A stretch of 12,321 bases of DNA from Nitrospiraceae bacterium (GTDB lineage: Bacteria; Nitrospirota; Thermodesulfovibrionia; UBA6902). The notes beneath the pieces were generated by a model. It was given only the letters and a program-made list of their open reading frames with translations. It did no database searches and was not told the DNA's origin. Every line of letters starts with the position of its first letter. Position 1 is the first letter of the stretch. Of the stretch, positions 1 through 5,281 are shown piece by piece. The position numbers were made by a program, and so were the translations under genes. The stretch spans positions 1,730,838-1,743,158 of the forward strand of contig CP070644.1 in NCBI GenBank assembly GCA_020354155.1, in the 5' to 3' direction.

Positions 1-147
1 CATGCAGATGACGCAATTTCAGCACTGGTGAACCTCGGCTATAAAAAACCGGTCTCGGAAAAGGCCGTGCAGAAAGGTGTCAGCTCCGGGGCAGAGTCAA
101 TTGAAGATATCATCAGGGAGGCACTAAAATATTTAACGGAGAAATAA
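1..147 (+). CDS. ruvA: Holliday junction branch migration subunit RuvA, C-terminal fragment
   Basis: The first 48 codons of the window, ending in TAA at 145-147, are the C-terminal end of RuvA; the start lies outside the window. The fragment reads DDAISALVNLGYK near its beginning and ends in a helix around DIIREALKYL. This is the pattern of RuvA domain III, the small three-helix domain that contacts RuvB and modulates its ATPase. RuvA tetramers bind the four-way Holliday junction and load RuvB rings in recombinational repair. The identification rests on this motif plus the adjacent ruvB, the usual partner. A 95-base gap filled by a repeat element separates the two genes, so tight translational coupling is unlikely. 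Confidence 0.9.
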   Translation, partial: HADDAISALVNLGYKKPVSEKAVQKGVSSGAESIEDIIREALKYLTEK

Positions 148-240
148 GAAAAAGGGTCAGAGTAACAGAGGTGCAAAGGCACAGAGAGAAAATCAACTTA
201 GTGCCTCTGTCCCTATGCCACTTTGCGCCTTGATATATAA
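148..240. repeat. Inverted-repeat element R1 upstream of ruvB
   Basis: The whole ruvA-ruvB gap is a diverged inverted repeat. The left arm (AGGTGCAAAGGCACAGAGAG, about 161-180) is roughly complementary to the right arm (CTATGCCACTTTGCGCCT, 213-230). The right arm ends only about a dozen bases before the ruvB ATG, so it occupies the place where a Shine-Dalgarno sequence would be. A related element lies at 1263-1345 in front of queH; its last 19 bases match this copy at about 15 positions. The composition suggests a dispersed non-coding repeat family that could form an RNA hairpin. Any regulatory role is inference. Confidence 0.6.
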
Positions 241-242
241 CC

Positions 243-1262
243 ATGGACGAACTCCCGAAGAGACCCATAGCCCCGGAAGTAAACACTGACGACCTGAACT
301 TTGAATTAAATGTCAGGCCCCGATCCTTTGACGAATTTGTCGGCCAGAAGAAGTTAAAGGAAAACCTTACCGTCTATATCGAGGCGGCAAAGCAGAGAGA
401 CGAGGCCCTTGACCATGTTCTCTTCTGCGGCCCTCCGGGCCTTGGAAAGACCACCCTTGCCCACATCATTGCCGCTGAACTCGGATCAGAAATCAAGGTG
501 ACGTCCGGCCCGGTTCTTGAACGGCCCGGTGATCTTGCAGCAATATTAACGAATCTTGGAGAAAAGGACATTCTCTTTATTGACGAAATCCACAGGCTTC
601 CCCGCATGGCTGAGGAAATCCTCTACCCTGCAATGGAAGACTATCAGCTTGATATTATTATCGGTCAGGGGCCAAGCGCCAGGTCCCTGAAACTGAGCCT
701 GCCAAAATTTACCCTAGTAGGAGCGACAACACGGACGGGACTGCTCACATCGCCCTTAAGAGACCGCTTCGGGATCATCAGCAGGCTTGATTTTTATAAA
801 CCGGAAGATATTGAAAAGATAATCCTCCGTTCAGCAGGGATCTTACAGTCAGAAATAAAGGAAGACGCGGCACGTGAAATAGCAGGCAGGTCCCGGGGGA
901 CTCCCAGGATAGCGAACCGGCTTTTACGGCGCACCAGGGACTTTGCGCAGGTCAAGGGAAATGGTGTCATAGAGCTCGACATAACCAACAATGCCCTGAA
1001 GGCAATGGAAGTAGACAGAAAGGGCTTTGACGGCATGGATAAAAAATTAGTGATGACCATTATAGAGAAATACAGCGGCGGGCCTGTAGGACTTGAGACC
1101 CTTGCATCTTCCATCCGGGAAGAGAAGGACACCATAGAAGATGTGTATGAACCCTTTCTCCTGCAGGAAGGGTTTATTGAAAGAACACCGCGGGGCAGAG
1201 TGGCCACGAGTCTGGCCTATGAGCATTTTGGAATACAGAAAAAAGATGAAGGACTGTTTTAG
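243..1262 (+). CDS. ruvB: Holliday junction branch migration DNA helicase RuvB
   Basis: RuvB is the hexameric AAA+ motor that drives branch migration of Holliday junctions together with RuvA. The 339-residue length is typical. Visible features are the Walker A motif GPPGLGKTT at residues 63-71, Walker B LFIDEI at 111-116, sensor 1 GATTR at 160-164, and the arginine-finger region PLRDRFGI at 171-178. The DNA-binding winged helix at the C terminus ends around TPRGRVAT (315-322). The N terminus (ELNVRPRSFDEFVGQ) is also family-like, which supports the ATG at 243. No Shine-Dalgarno sequence is evident; the preceding bases belong to repeat R1. It follows ruvA and precedes queH, with a second repeat between. 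No missing key residue is seen. Confidence 0.98.
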   Translation: MDELPKRPIAPEVNTDDLNFELNVRPRSFDEFVGQKKLKENLTVYIEAAKQRDEALDHVLFCGPPGLGKTTLAHIIAAELGSEIKVTSGPVLERPGDLAAILTNLGEKDILFIDEIHRLPRMAEEILYPAMEDYQLDIIIGQGPSARSLKLSLPKFTLVGATTRTGLLTSPLRDRFGIISRLDFYKPEDIEKIILRSAGILQSEIKEDAAREIAGRSRGTPRIANRLLRRTRDFAQVKGNGVIELDITNNALKAMEVDRKGFDGMDKKLVMTIIEKYSGGPVGLETLASSIREEKDTIEDVYEPFLLQEGFIERTPRGRVATSLAYEHFGIQKKDEGLF

Positions 1263-1345
1263 GAGTAAAGTGACAGGGGGTCAAAGACACAAAGTTTAAA
1301 GACAATTACTTTACTCCTTTGTGACTATGAACCTTTGTGCCTTAA
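1263..1345. repeat. Inverted-repeat element R2 upstream of queH
   Basis: This is the second copy of the element seen in front of ruvB. The left arm around AGACACAAAGTTTAAAGA (1286-1303) is imperfectly complementary to the right arm CTATGAACCTTTGTGCCTT (1324-1342). The right end lies only a few bases before the queH ATG. Alignment with R1 is clearest in the right arm (CCTYTGT, CTATG, CTTTGYGCCTT). The two copies therefore flank ruvB in the same orientation and the same position relative to the next gene. Confidence 0.6.
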
Positions 1346-1348
1346 TAA

Positions 1349-1942
1349 ATGAAAATATTACTACATGTTTGCTGCAGCAACTGCGCCGTGTATCCCTTTC
1401 AGCTTCTGCGCTCTGAGAAAGAGGACTTCACGGGCCTCTGGTTCAATCCAAATATCCATCCCTTTGAGGAATATGAGCTCAGGCTGGGATCATTGAAGCA
1501 GCTCGCAAAGGACTGGAATGTCCCTGTGGAGTTTATCGAAGAGTATGGGCCTGAAGAATATTTCAACCTCTTCGGCCTGAATGAAACGGGAGCACTCCTG
1601 AACGACGATGACAGGGAAATTGCCCGGGCCCTCGAATCAGTGCCCCCCTTTCCGGAGCGGTGCAGGTCATGCTATGCACTTCGTCTTGAGAAAACAGCCG
1701 AAGAAGCGCGGAAGAGCGGATTTCATGCATTCTCCACAACACTCTTAATCAGTCCCTATCAGGATTTTGATCAGATCATCAGCACTGGGGAGGCGCTTTC
1801 CGAGAAATATAATATAGAGTTTTACCATCAGGACTACAGGCCCTGTTTCAGAGATGCAATGAACAGTGCAAAGGAGATGGGGCTTTACAGACAGAAATAC
1901 TGCGGCTGTATTTTCAGTAAGAGAGAAAGGTTGAAGAAATAG
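1349..1942 (+). CDS. queH: Epoxyqueuosine reductase QueH
   Basis: QueH (formerly DUF208) reduces epoxyqueuosine to queuosine at position 34 of tRNAs with GUN anticodons. It is the iron-sulfur alternative to the cobalamin-dependent QueG. The 197-residue protein shows the family's cysteine pattern: HVCCSNC at residues 6-12 (C8, C9, C12), RCRSC at 104-108, a cysteine at 166, and YCGC at 184-187. These are expected to ligate the iron-sulfur cluster and form a redox disulfide. The start agrees with the family, because the CC motif always lies within the first dozen residues. No Shine-Dalgarno sequence is visible, since repeat R2 occupies that position. queA, which makes the substrate, lies about 1.9 kb downstream. 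Confidence 0.93.
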   Translation: MKILLHVCCSNCAVYPFQLLRSEKEDFTGLWFNPNIHPFEEYELRLGSLKQLAKDWNVPVEFIEEYGPEEYFNLFGLNETGALLNDDDREIARALESVPPFPERCRSCYALRLEKTAEEARKSGFHAFSTTLLISPYQDFDQIISTGEALSEKYNIEFYHQDYRPCFRDAMNSAKEMGLYRQKYCGCIFSKRERLKK

Positions 1943-1990
1943 AAAACGGACTGAATACTTCTTTAAATATTGTGGATACTATAAAACTTT

Positions 1991-2078
1991 TGTCATTCCA
2001 AATGCATATGAGGAATCTATCTTTTCTATAGCCAAAAAAGATTTCTCACCCGATAAATCGGGATTCGAAATGACAAAA
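1991..2078. repeat. Long imperfect palindromic repeat (GTCATTCC type), copy A
   Basis: The 209-base gap between queH and the DUF2905 gene contains a long imperfect inverted repeat. It opens with GTCATTCC (1992-1999) and GAGGAATCT, and closes with AGATTTCTC and CGAAATGACA (ending about 2075). A small internal hairpin, CCCGA-taaa-TCGGG, lies at 2049-2062. Related half-elements occur at 8801-8888. This looks like a dispersed REP-like intergenic element and has no coding capacity. The rest of the gap is AT-rich. Confidence 0.55.
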
Positions 2079-2115
2079 GGAATTAAATATCATTTTAAAA
2101 AATAATTCCATAATT

Positions 2116-2144
2116 TTGATTTTTTCATTTTGATATTTTATTGT
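2116..2144 (+). promoter_or_regulatory. Possible sigma-70-like promoter for the DUF2905-spoIID pair
   Basis: TTGATT (2116-2121) and TATTGT (2139-2144) are separated by 17 bases in an AT-rich stretch. The predicted transcript start would fall almost on the ATG at 2152, so the mRNA would be leaderless or nearly so. This agrees with the absence of a Shine-Dalgarno sequence. AT-rich DNA gives chance matches of this quality, so the call is weak. Confidence 0.3.
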
Positions 2145-2151
2145 TACCATC

Positions 2152-2382
2152 ATGTTCAACGACCTTCACGTTATAGCAAAATTCCTGATCATTCTCGGCA
2201 TCGTAATTGCCGGTTTCGGGGTGTTGCTGTTGATCCTGAAAAACAGCGGCATCCCCTTTTTTAAACTGCCCGGTGACATAGTCATTGAAAAAAAGAATTT
2301 TACTTTTTATTTTCCCCTTGCAACTAGCATCCTTTTAAGTGTATTATTTACGGTAATAATGTACCTGATAAGTAGGAAATGA
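2152..2382 (+). CDS. DUF2905 family small membrane protein
   Basis: This is a 76-residue protein with two predicted membrane helices (about residues 8-30 and 53-73). Between them is a conserved central segment, FKLPGDIVIEKKNFTFYFPL. That segment is the signature of the DUF2905 family, short two-helix membrane proteins of unknown function found in many bacteria. In deltaproteobacteria the gene is often next to ruvB, spoIID and queA, as here. The stop overlaps the start of the following SpoIID-domain gene by four bases (ATGA), so the two are probably translationally coupled. No Shine-Dalgarno sequence precedes the ATG. No biochemical role can be assigned. Confidence 0.85.
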   Translation: MFNDLHVIAKFLIILGIVIAGFGVLLLILKNSGIPFFKLPGDIVIEKKNFTFYFPLATSILLSVLFTVIMYLISRK

Positions 2383-3455
2383 GATATATCCTGACTGCAA
2401 TTATTCTGTTGCAGTTACTCCTTTCTCTTTCAGCCTTCGCTGAAGACAGTATAAAAGTCTTAATGCTCCGCAGCGCCTACGACACCCTTCCCTCTGATCG
2501 TGCAGAGTTAGTTGATACCCTCAAGGGCAGGATTTTTATAAACGGAGAATTCTATTCAGGAGAGCTTGAGATATTACGAGACGGGAAAGGTCTCTATGTG
2601 GTCAATAACGTTCCCTTTGAGAAATACATTGTAGGTGTCGTCTATTCAGAACTGGGAAAAGACTGGGAACTGGAGGCCCTCAAGGCACAGGCTGTTATAT
2701 CCAGGACCTATGCCCTGTATCATAAGAATGTACAAGCGGGAAAGAACTATCATCTCACGTCCAGTGAACTCCACCAGCTGTACAGGAATACAAATGCCGG
2801 CCCTATCGTACGTCTTGCTGTCAGGGTGACGGAAGGCCAGGTCCTTTCCTATGACGGTGAGCCGATCAAGGCCTTTTACCACTCTACCTGTGAAGGAAAA
2901 ACAGAACTCCCTGATGAGGTATGGGGCGAAAAGTATCCTTATATCAAATCCGTCAGCTGCAACAGCAATAATTCACCCTTTGGAAACTGGCAGAGAAGAT
3001 TCACACTTCGTGAATTGCAGCGGGCACTGAAAATAAAGACAATAGAAGATATCGACATTGCATCATACACGCAAACGGGAAGGGTCAAAACAGTGCAGCT
3101 ACTCCTTGCCGCATCAGAGAATAACAGCGCATTCTATGACATCAGCGCCACCCGGCTCAGAAGGGTGCTTGGCTACAGGGAATTGCCAAGCACACAATTC
3201 TCCCTGAAGAAGACAGGGGAACAGATTATCTTTGCAGGTGAGGGCTACGGTCATGGAGTGGGACTCAGTCAGTGGGGGGCCTTTGCAATGGCGCGTGAGG
3301 GGAAAAACTACAGGGAGATCCTTTCCCATTACTATCCCGACACTCAGTTAGTCAGCAATGAAGAGCTGCACTTCAAGGCAGGGACTGATAAACCGCAGGG
3401 CAATAAGATCTCAAAATATCTTCACCCTCATCCAGAGGAACCAATCAGCCAGTAA
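2379..3455 (+). CDS. Secreted SpoIID/LytB domain protein (putative peptidoglycan lytic enzyme)
   Basis: This 358-residue protein begins with a signal peptide (hydrophobic residues 4-20, likely cleaved after AFA around 19-21), so it should act in the periplasm or be lipid-free secreted. The SpoIID/LytB domain covers about residues 70-325. Visible motifs are VVYSELGKDWELEALKAQAV starting at 87, followed by ISRTYALYH; STCEGKTELPDEVWGE (169-184); and GEGYGHGVGLSQWGAFAMA (287-305). Glu91 aligns with the catalytic glutamate of Bacillus SpoIID, a lytic transglycosylase acting on peptide-stripped glycan. In non-sporulating bacteria the homologs are thought to take part in cell-wall remodelling or division; the substrate is not known here. 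The start overlaps the DUF2905 stop. The polar tail after residue 327 is not conserved. Confidence 0.88.
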   Translation: MRYILTAIILLQLLLSLSAFAEDSIKVLMLRSAYDTLPSDRAELVDTLKGRIFINGEFYSGELEILRDGKGLYVVNNVPFEKYIVGVVYSELGKDWELEALKAQAVISRTYALYHKNVQAGKNYHLTSSELHQLYRNTNAGPIVRLAVRVTEGQVLSYDGEPIKAFYHSTCEGKTELPDEVWGEKYPYIKSVSCNSNNSPFGNWQRRFTLRELQRALKIKTIEDIDIASYTQTGRVKTVQLLLAASENNSAFYDISATRLRRVLGYRELPSTQFSLKKTGEQIIFAGEGYGHGVGLSQWGAFAMAREGKNYREILSHYYPDTQLVSNEELHFKAGTDKPQGNKISKYLHPHPEEPISQ

Positions 3456-3619
3456 GAATGCCTTGACAATCTTCTCCCTTTGAAAAAGAGGGGAATAGTG
3501 CCTTGCACACATGTTTATTGTCCTCATTGCCAAATGAAGAGATGAACCTGTATAGTCTATCCTGGCTGATGAAAAGAATCTTATGCTATCATTTTGACTC
3601 GGCAGGCAGGCTTGTCCAA

Positions 3620-3655
3620 TTGCCTCAGCGACTCACCGAGGCAAATTTCTTTTTT
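3620..3655 (+). terminator. Probable intrinsic terminator of the ruvB-to-spoIID region
   Basis: A 7-bp stem, TTGCCTC (3620-3626) paired with GAGGCAA (3638-3644), encloses an 11-base loop. It is followed directly by a T-rich tract ATTTCTTTTTT ending at 3655. It lies downstream of the SpoIID-domain gene on the same strand, where a terminator is expected. The stem is moderate in strength. Confidence 0.45.
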
Positions 3656-3697
3656 GTGATTCGACTCGCGTTAAGCGGAAGTTACAAACGTTCGTCG

Positions 3698-3719
3698 TAC
3701 TCCGGCATCGACCGGAGTA
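3698..3719. repeat. Palindromic hairpin repeat, 8-bp stem (copy D)
   Basis: TACTCCGG (3698-3705) and CCGGAGTA (3712-3719) form a perfect 8-bp stem with the six-base loop CATCGA. It belongs to the same structural class as the hairpins at 3790-3810, 4983-5003 and 5035-5055. Confidence 0.6.
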
Positions 3720-3789
3720 TCCAGAAAATGAAACCATATATAAAGAAAACATACAGTACCAACATAGAAGAATTAGTCAGAATTCTGGA

Positions 3790-3810
3790 TTGCCCGGTCA
3801 AGCCGGGCAA
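3790..3810. repeat. Palindromic hairpin repeat with TCAAG loop (copy E)
   Basis: TTGCCCGG (3790-3797) and CCGGGCAA (3803-3810) form a perfect 8-bp stem around the loop TCAAG, followed by TGACA. The loop is identical to that of the hairpin at 5035-5055, and the flanking sequence (TTCTGGAT before, TGACA after) resembles that copy's surroundings. Confidence 0.65.
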
Positions 3811-3837
3811 TGACACCTGTTTAATTTTATGTATTAT
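3810..3837 (+). promoter_or_regulatory. Candidate sigma-70-like promoter for queA
   Basis: ATGACA (3810-3815) matches the -35 consensus at five of six positions and TATTAT (3832-3837) matches the -10 at five of six, with a 16-base spacer. Transcription would begin near 3844, leaving a leader of about 20 bases before the queA ATG. The -35 is made from the end of palindromic repeat E. No alternative promoter is closer to consensus in this gap. Confidence 0.4.
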
Positions 3838-3865
3838 TATGACGTTGTTATAAGCAATTAAAACA

Positions 3866-4900
3866 ATGCAGCTATCGGAATTTGACTACAGGATCTCCAG
3901 CGATCAGATCGCGCAATTTCCTCTTGAAGAGAGGGATGCATCGCGTCTTCTTGTAATGCGCAGGGATTCAGGCGCTCTTGAGCACAGGGTATTTCGGGAC
4001 ATTACAGAGTATCTGCACGCCGGAGATGTACTGGTGTTGAATGACGCCAAAGTTCTTCCTGTACGGTTGTATGGGAAAAAGCCTTCAGGGGGGAGGGCTG
4101 AAATAACCCTCTTGAAGGAGCTGAAAAAGAACCTCTGGGAAGGTCTCGTCAAAGGGTTGCAGGAAGGACGTATATTGCTCGGCAGCGGCATCACTGCCGA
4201 GGTAACCCGCAGCAATGAAGAGGTACGAATACGATTTGATCTCTCGCCGGCGACATTAGAAGTTTCAGGAGATGACATAAGGAATCTGCTGCAAAATATA
4301 GGCGTGATGCCCCTGCCCATCTATATCAAGCGTGAATCGGGCCACTCTGACACCCGCCGGTACCAGACCGTGTTCGCGAAAAATGAGGGTGCAGTAGCCG
4401 CCCCTACTGCAGGGTTCCATTTTACAAAAGACCTTCTGGCACTGATCAGGGACAAAGGGGTTGAGATAAGAGTCATTACGCTCAATGTGGGTTACGGGAC
4501 TTTCCAGCCTGTCAATGTACGTGATATAAAAGACCATCAGATGGGCATCGAGACCTATGAAATATCGGAAACAACTGCTGATTCCCTGAATTCTGCACGA
4601 TCAGAGGGCCGCAGGATCATTGCAGTTGGAACGACGGTTACAAGGGCACTTGAGTCAGCCCTTGATGAAACTGCAGCCCCTATTAAACCGGGTACATTCA
4701 GCACCGAGCTTTATATTTATCCGGGGTATCCCTTCAGGGTTATTGATGGCCTTGTCACGAATTTTCACCAGCCCAAATCAACACCGATGATCCTTACATC
4801 TGCTTTTGCCGGTTTAAAAACCCTGAAAAATGCTTACCTGGCCGCACAGAAGGAAGGATATCGGTTTTTCTCCTACGGCGATGCCATGCTGATTCTATAA
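3866..4900 (+). CDS. queA: S-adenosylmethionine:tRNA ribosyltransferase-isomerase QueA
   Basis: QueA transfers and isomerises the ribosyl group of S-adenosylmethionine onto 7-aminomethyl-7-deazaguanine in tRNA, giving epoxyqueuosine. The 344-residue length is normal. Family motifs are all present: FDYRISSDQIAQFPLEERDASRL at the N terminus (6-28), VLNDAKVLPVRL (57-68), GAVAAPTAGFHFT (175-187), NVGYGTFQPV (207-216), VGTTVTRALES (254-264), the long conserved block from YIYPGYPF (283) to NFHQPKST (299-306), and RFFSYGDAMLI (333-343). The start is fixed by the N-terminal family match. No Shine-Dalgarno sequence is obvious. The gene appears to be transcribed on its own between two repeat-bearing gaps, close to queH, which encodes the next enzyme. 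Confidence 0.98.
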   Translation: MQLSEFDYRISSDQIAQFPLEERDASRLLVMRRDSGALEHRVFRDITEYLHAGDVLVLNDAKVLPVRLYGKKPSGGRAEITLLKELKKNLWEGLVKGLQEGRILLGSGITAEVTRSNEEVRIRFDLSPATLEVSGDDIRNLLQNIGVMPLPIYIKRESGHSDTRRYQTVFAKNEGAVAAPTAGFHFTKDLLALIRDKGVEIRVITLNVGYGTFQPVNVRDIKDHQMGIETYEISETTADSLNSARSEGRRIIAVGTTVTRALESALDETAAPIKPGTFSTELYIYPGYPFRVIDGLVTNFHQPKSTPMILTSAFAGLKTLKNAYLAAQKEGYRFFSYGDAMLIL

Positions 4901-4982
4901 GATAAATAATGACTGTCCGGGGAAAAATTATTTTAAACCAAAGAGTTGTCATTTCCGCGCAGAGGCTGTATCACCAGATGTC

Positions 4983-5003
4983 ATCCTGAACTTGTTTCAG
5001 GAT
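4983..5003. repeat. Palindromic hairpin repeat (copy C1)
   Basis: ATCCTGAA (4983-4990) and TTCAGGAT (4996-5003) form a perfect 8-bp stem with the loop CTTGT, preceded by GTC. Read on the other strand the loop is ACAAG, close to the TCAAG of the other copies. Confidence 0.65.
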
Positions 5004-5034
5004 CTATCAGTTTTCTCCGAATTAAAGAGAATAG

Positions 5035-5055
5035 ATTCCGGATCAAGTCTGGAAT
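5035..5055. repeat. Palindromic hairpin repeat with TCAAG loop (copy C2)
   Basis: ATTCCGGA (5035-5042) and TCTGGAAT (5048-5055) form an 8-bp stem with one G-T pair around the loop TCAAG. It lies 31 bases after copy C1, and together they look like the two ends of one composite element about 75 bases long. Confidence 0.6.
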
Positions 5056-5125
5056 GATAAAAGAAGATGTTATTTCTGACAAATTTCAGGCTTTGATTTT
5101 TGTGCCCTTTTTGATATCCTTGTTT

Positions 5126-5131
5126 TATAAT
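5126..5131 (+). promoter_or_regulatory. Candidate -10 element upstream of phoH
   Basis: A perfect TATAAT hexamer lies about 70 bases before the likely phoH start. No good -35 hexamer sits at 16-18 bases upstream, so the call rests on the -10 alone. It is the best candidate for the promoter of the phoH-pgpH-ybeY-dgkA cluster. Confidence 0.35.
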
Positions 5132-5200
5132 GATAGGTAAGAAGGCTCATACTATCGACTGCCATACAATCAATATCCATGGTTAGAAGGGAGAAGAACA

Positions 5201-5281
5201 ACGGTTAATCTCGAGCTGGACCTGGGCAGGGACCAGGATCACTCATCAATCTACGGGAAACTCGAAAAGACCCTGAAAGTC
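5201..5281 (+). other. phoH: Probable N-terminal extension of PhoH, non-canonical (ACG) start candidate
   Basis: The frame of phoH is open from 5141, but no ATG, GTG or TTG occurs in frame before 5282. Codons 5204-5281 read VNLELDLGRDQDHSSIYGKL then EKTLKV, leading into MEETLGIEASIRGSKVMLHGD. This matches the usual PhoH N terminus: a beta strand, then a helix with xLkxxExxLGV, then an RGxxxxxxGD turn. A Shine-Dalgarno sequence (GAAGGGAGAAG, about 5186-5196) lies seven or so bases before the ACG at 5201. The simplest reading is initiation at ACG, or an ATG lost by mutation or a sequencing error. Confidence 0.6.

Larger units (their letters stand above)
3456..3865. other. 410-base non-coding interval with terminator and palindromic repeats
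   Basis: This gap separates the SpoIID-domain gene from queA. It holds a probable intrinsic terminator (3620-3655), two 8-bp-stem hairpin repeats (3698-3719 and 3790-3810), a GGCAGGCAGG motif at 3601-3610 that recurs near 11669, and a candidate queA promoter. An open frame of 116 codons spans 3503-3853. It reads through the repeats (ending ...ILDCPVKPGNDTC...) and has no family resemblance, so I do not call it a gene. Confidence 0.6.
4901..5200. other. 300-base non-coding interval with repeats and a phoH promoter candidate
   Basis: The gap between queA and phoH contains two hairpin repeats (4983-5003 and 5035-5055) preceded by a GTCATTTCC half-motif (4948-4956), then an AT-rich stretch with a consensus -10 hexamer at 5126-5131. 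A 64-codon open frame at 4946-5140 starts at TTG and runs through the repeats (CHPELVSGS, IKSGMI). That is the usual translation of such repeats rather than a protein. Confidence 0.6.

Noticed and set aside
148..240. Repeat element considered as the start of a CRISPR array or a riboswitch
   Set aside because: There is no series of equal repeats and spacers, and no known riboswitch core is recognisable; it is a single inverted repeat.
794..1207. Long minus-strand open frame inside ruvB (and similar ones inside queA, phoH, pgpH, yidC and mnmE)
   Set aside because: These are antisense shadows of well-supported genes, with no family resemblance.
3503..3853. 116-codon open frame between the SpoIID-domain gene and queA
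   Set aside because: It reads across a probable terminator and two palindromic repeats, has repeat-derived peptide such as DCPVKPGNDT, and resembles no protein family.
4946..5140. 64-codon open frame starting at TTG between queA and phoH
   Set aside because: Its translation (CHPELVSGS and similar) is the typical product of the intergenic palindromes, with no ribosome binding site or domain.
5179..5208. Nine-codon frame overlapping the phoH start, considered as part of a programmed +1 frameshift
   Set aside because: No slippery codon context as in prfB is visible, and the upstream Shine-Dalgarno sequence fits simple initiation at 5201 better. Kept only as a possible leader peptide.
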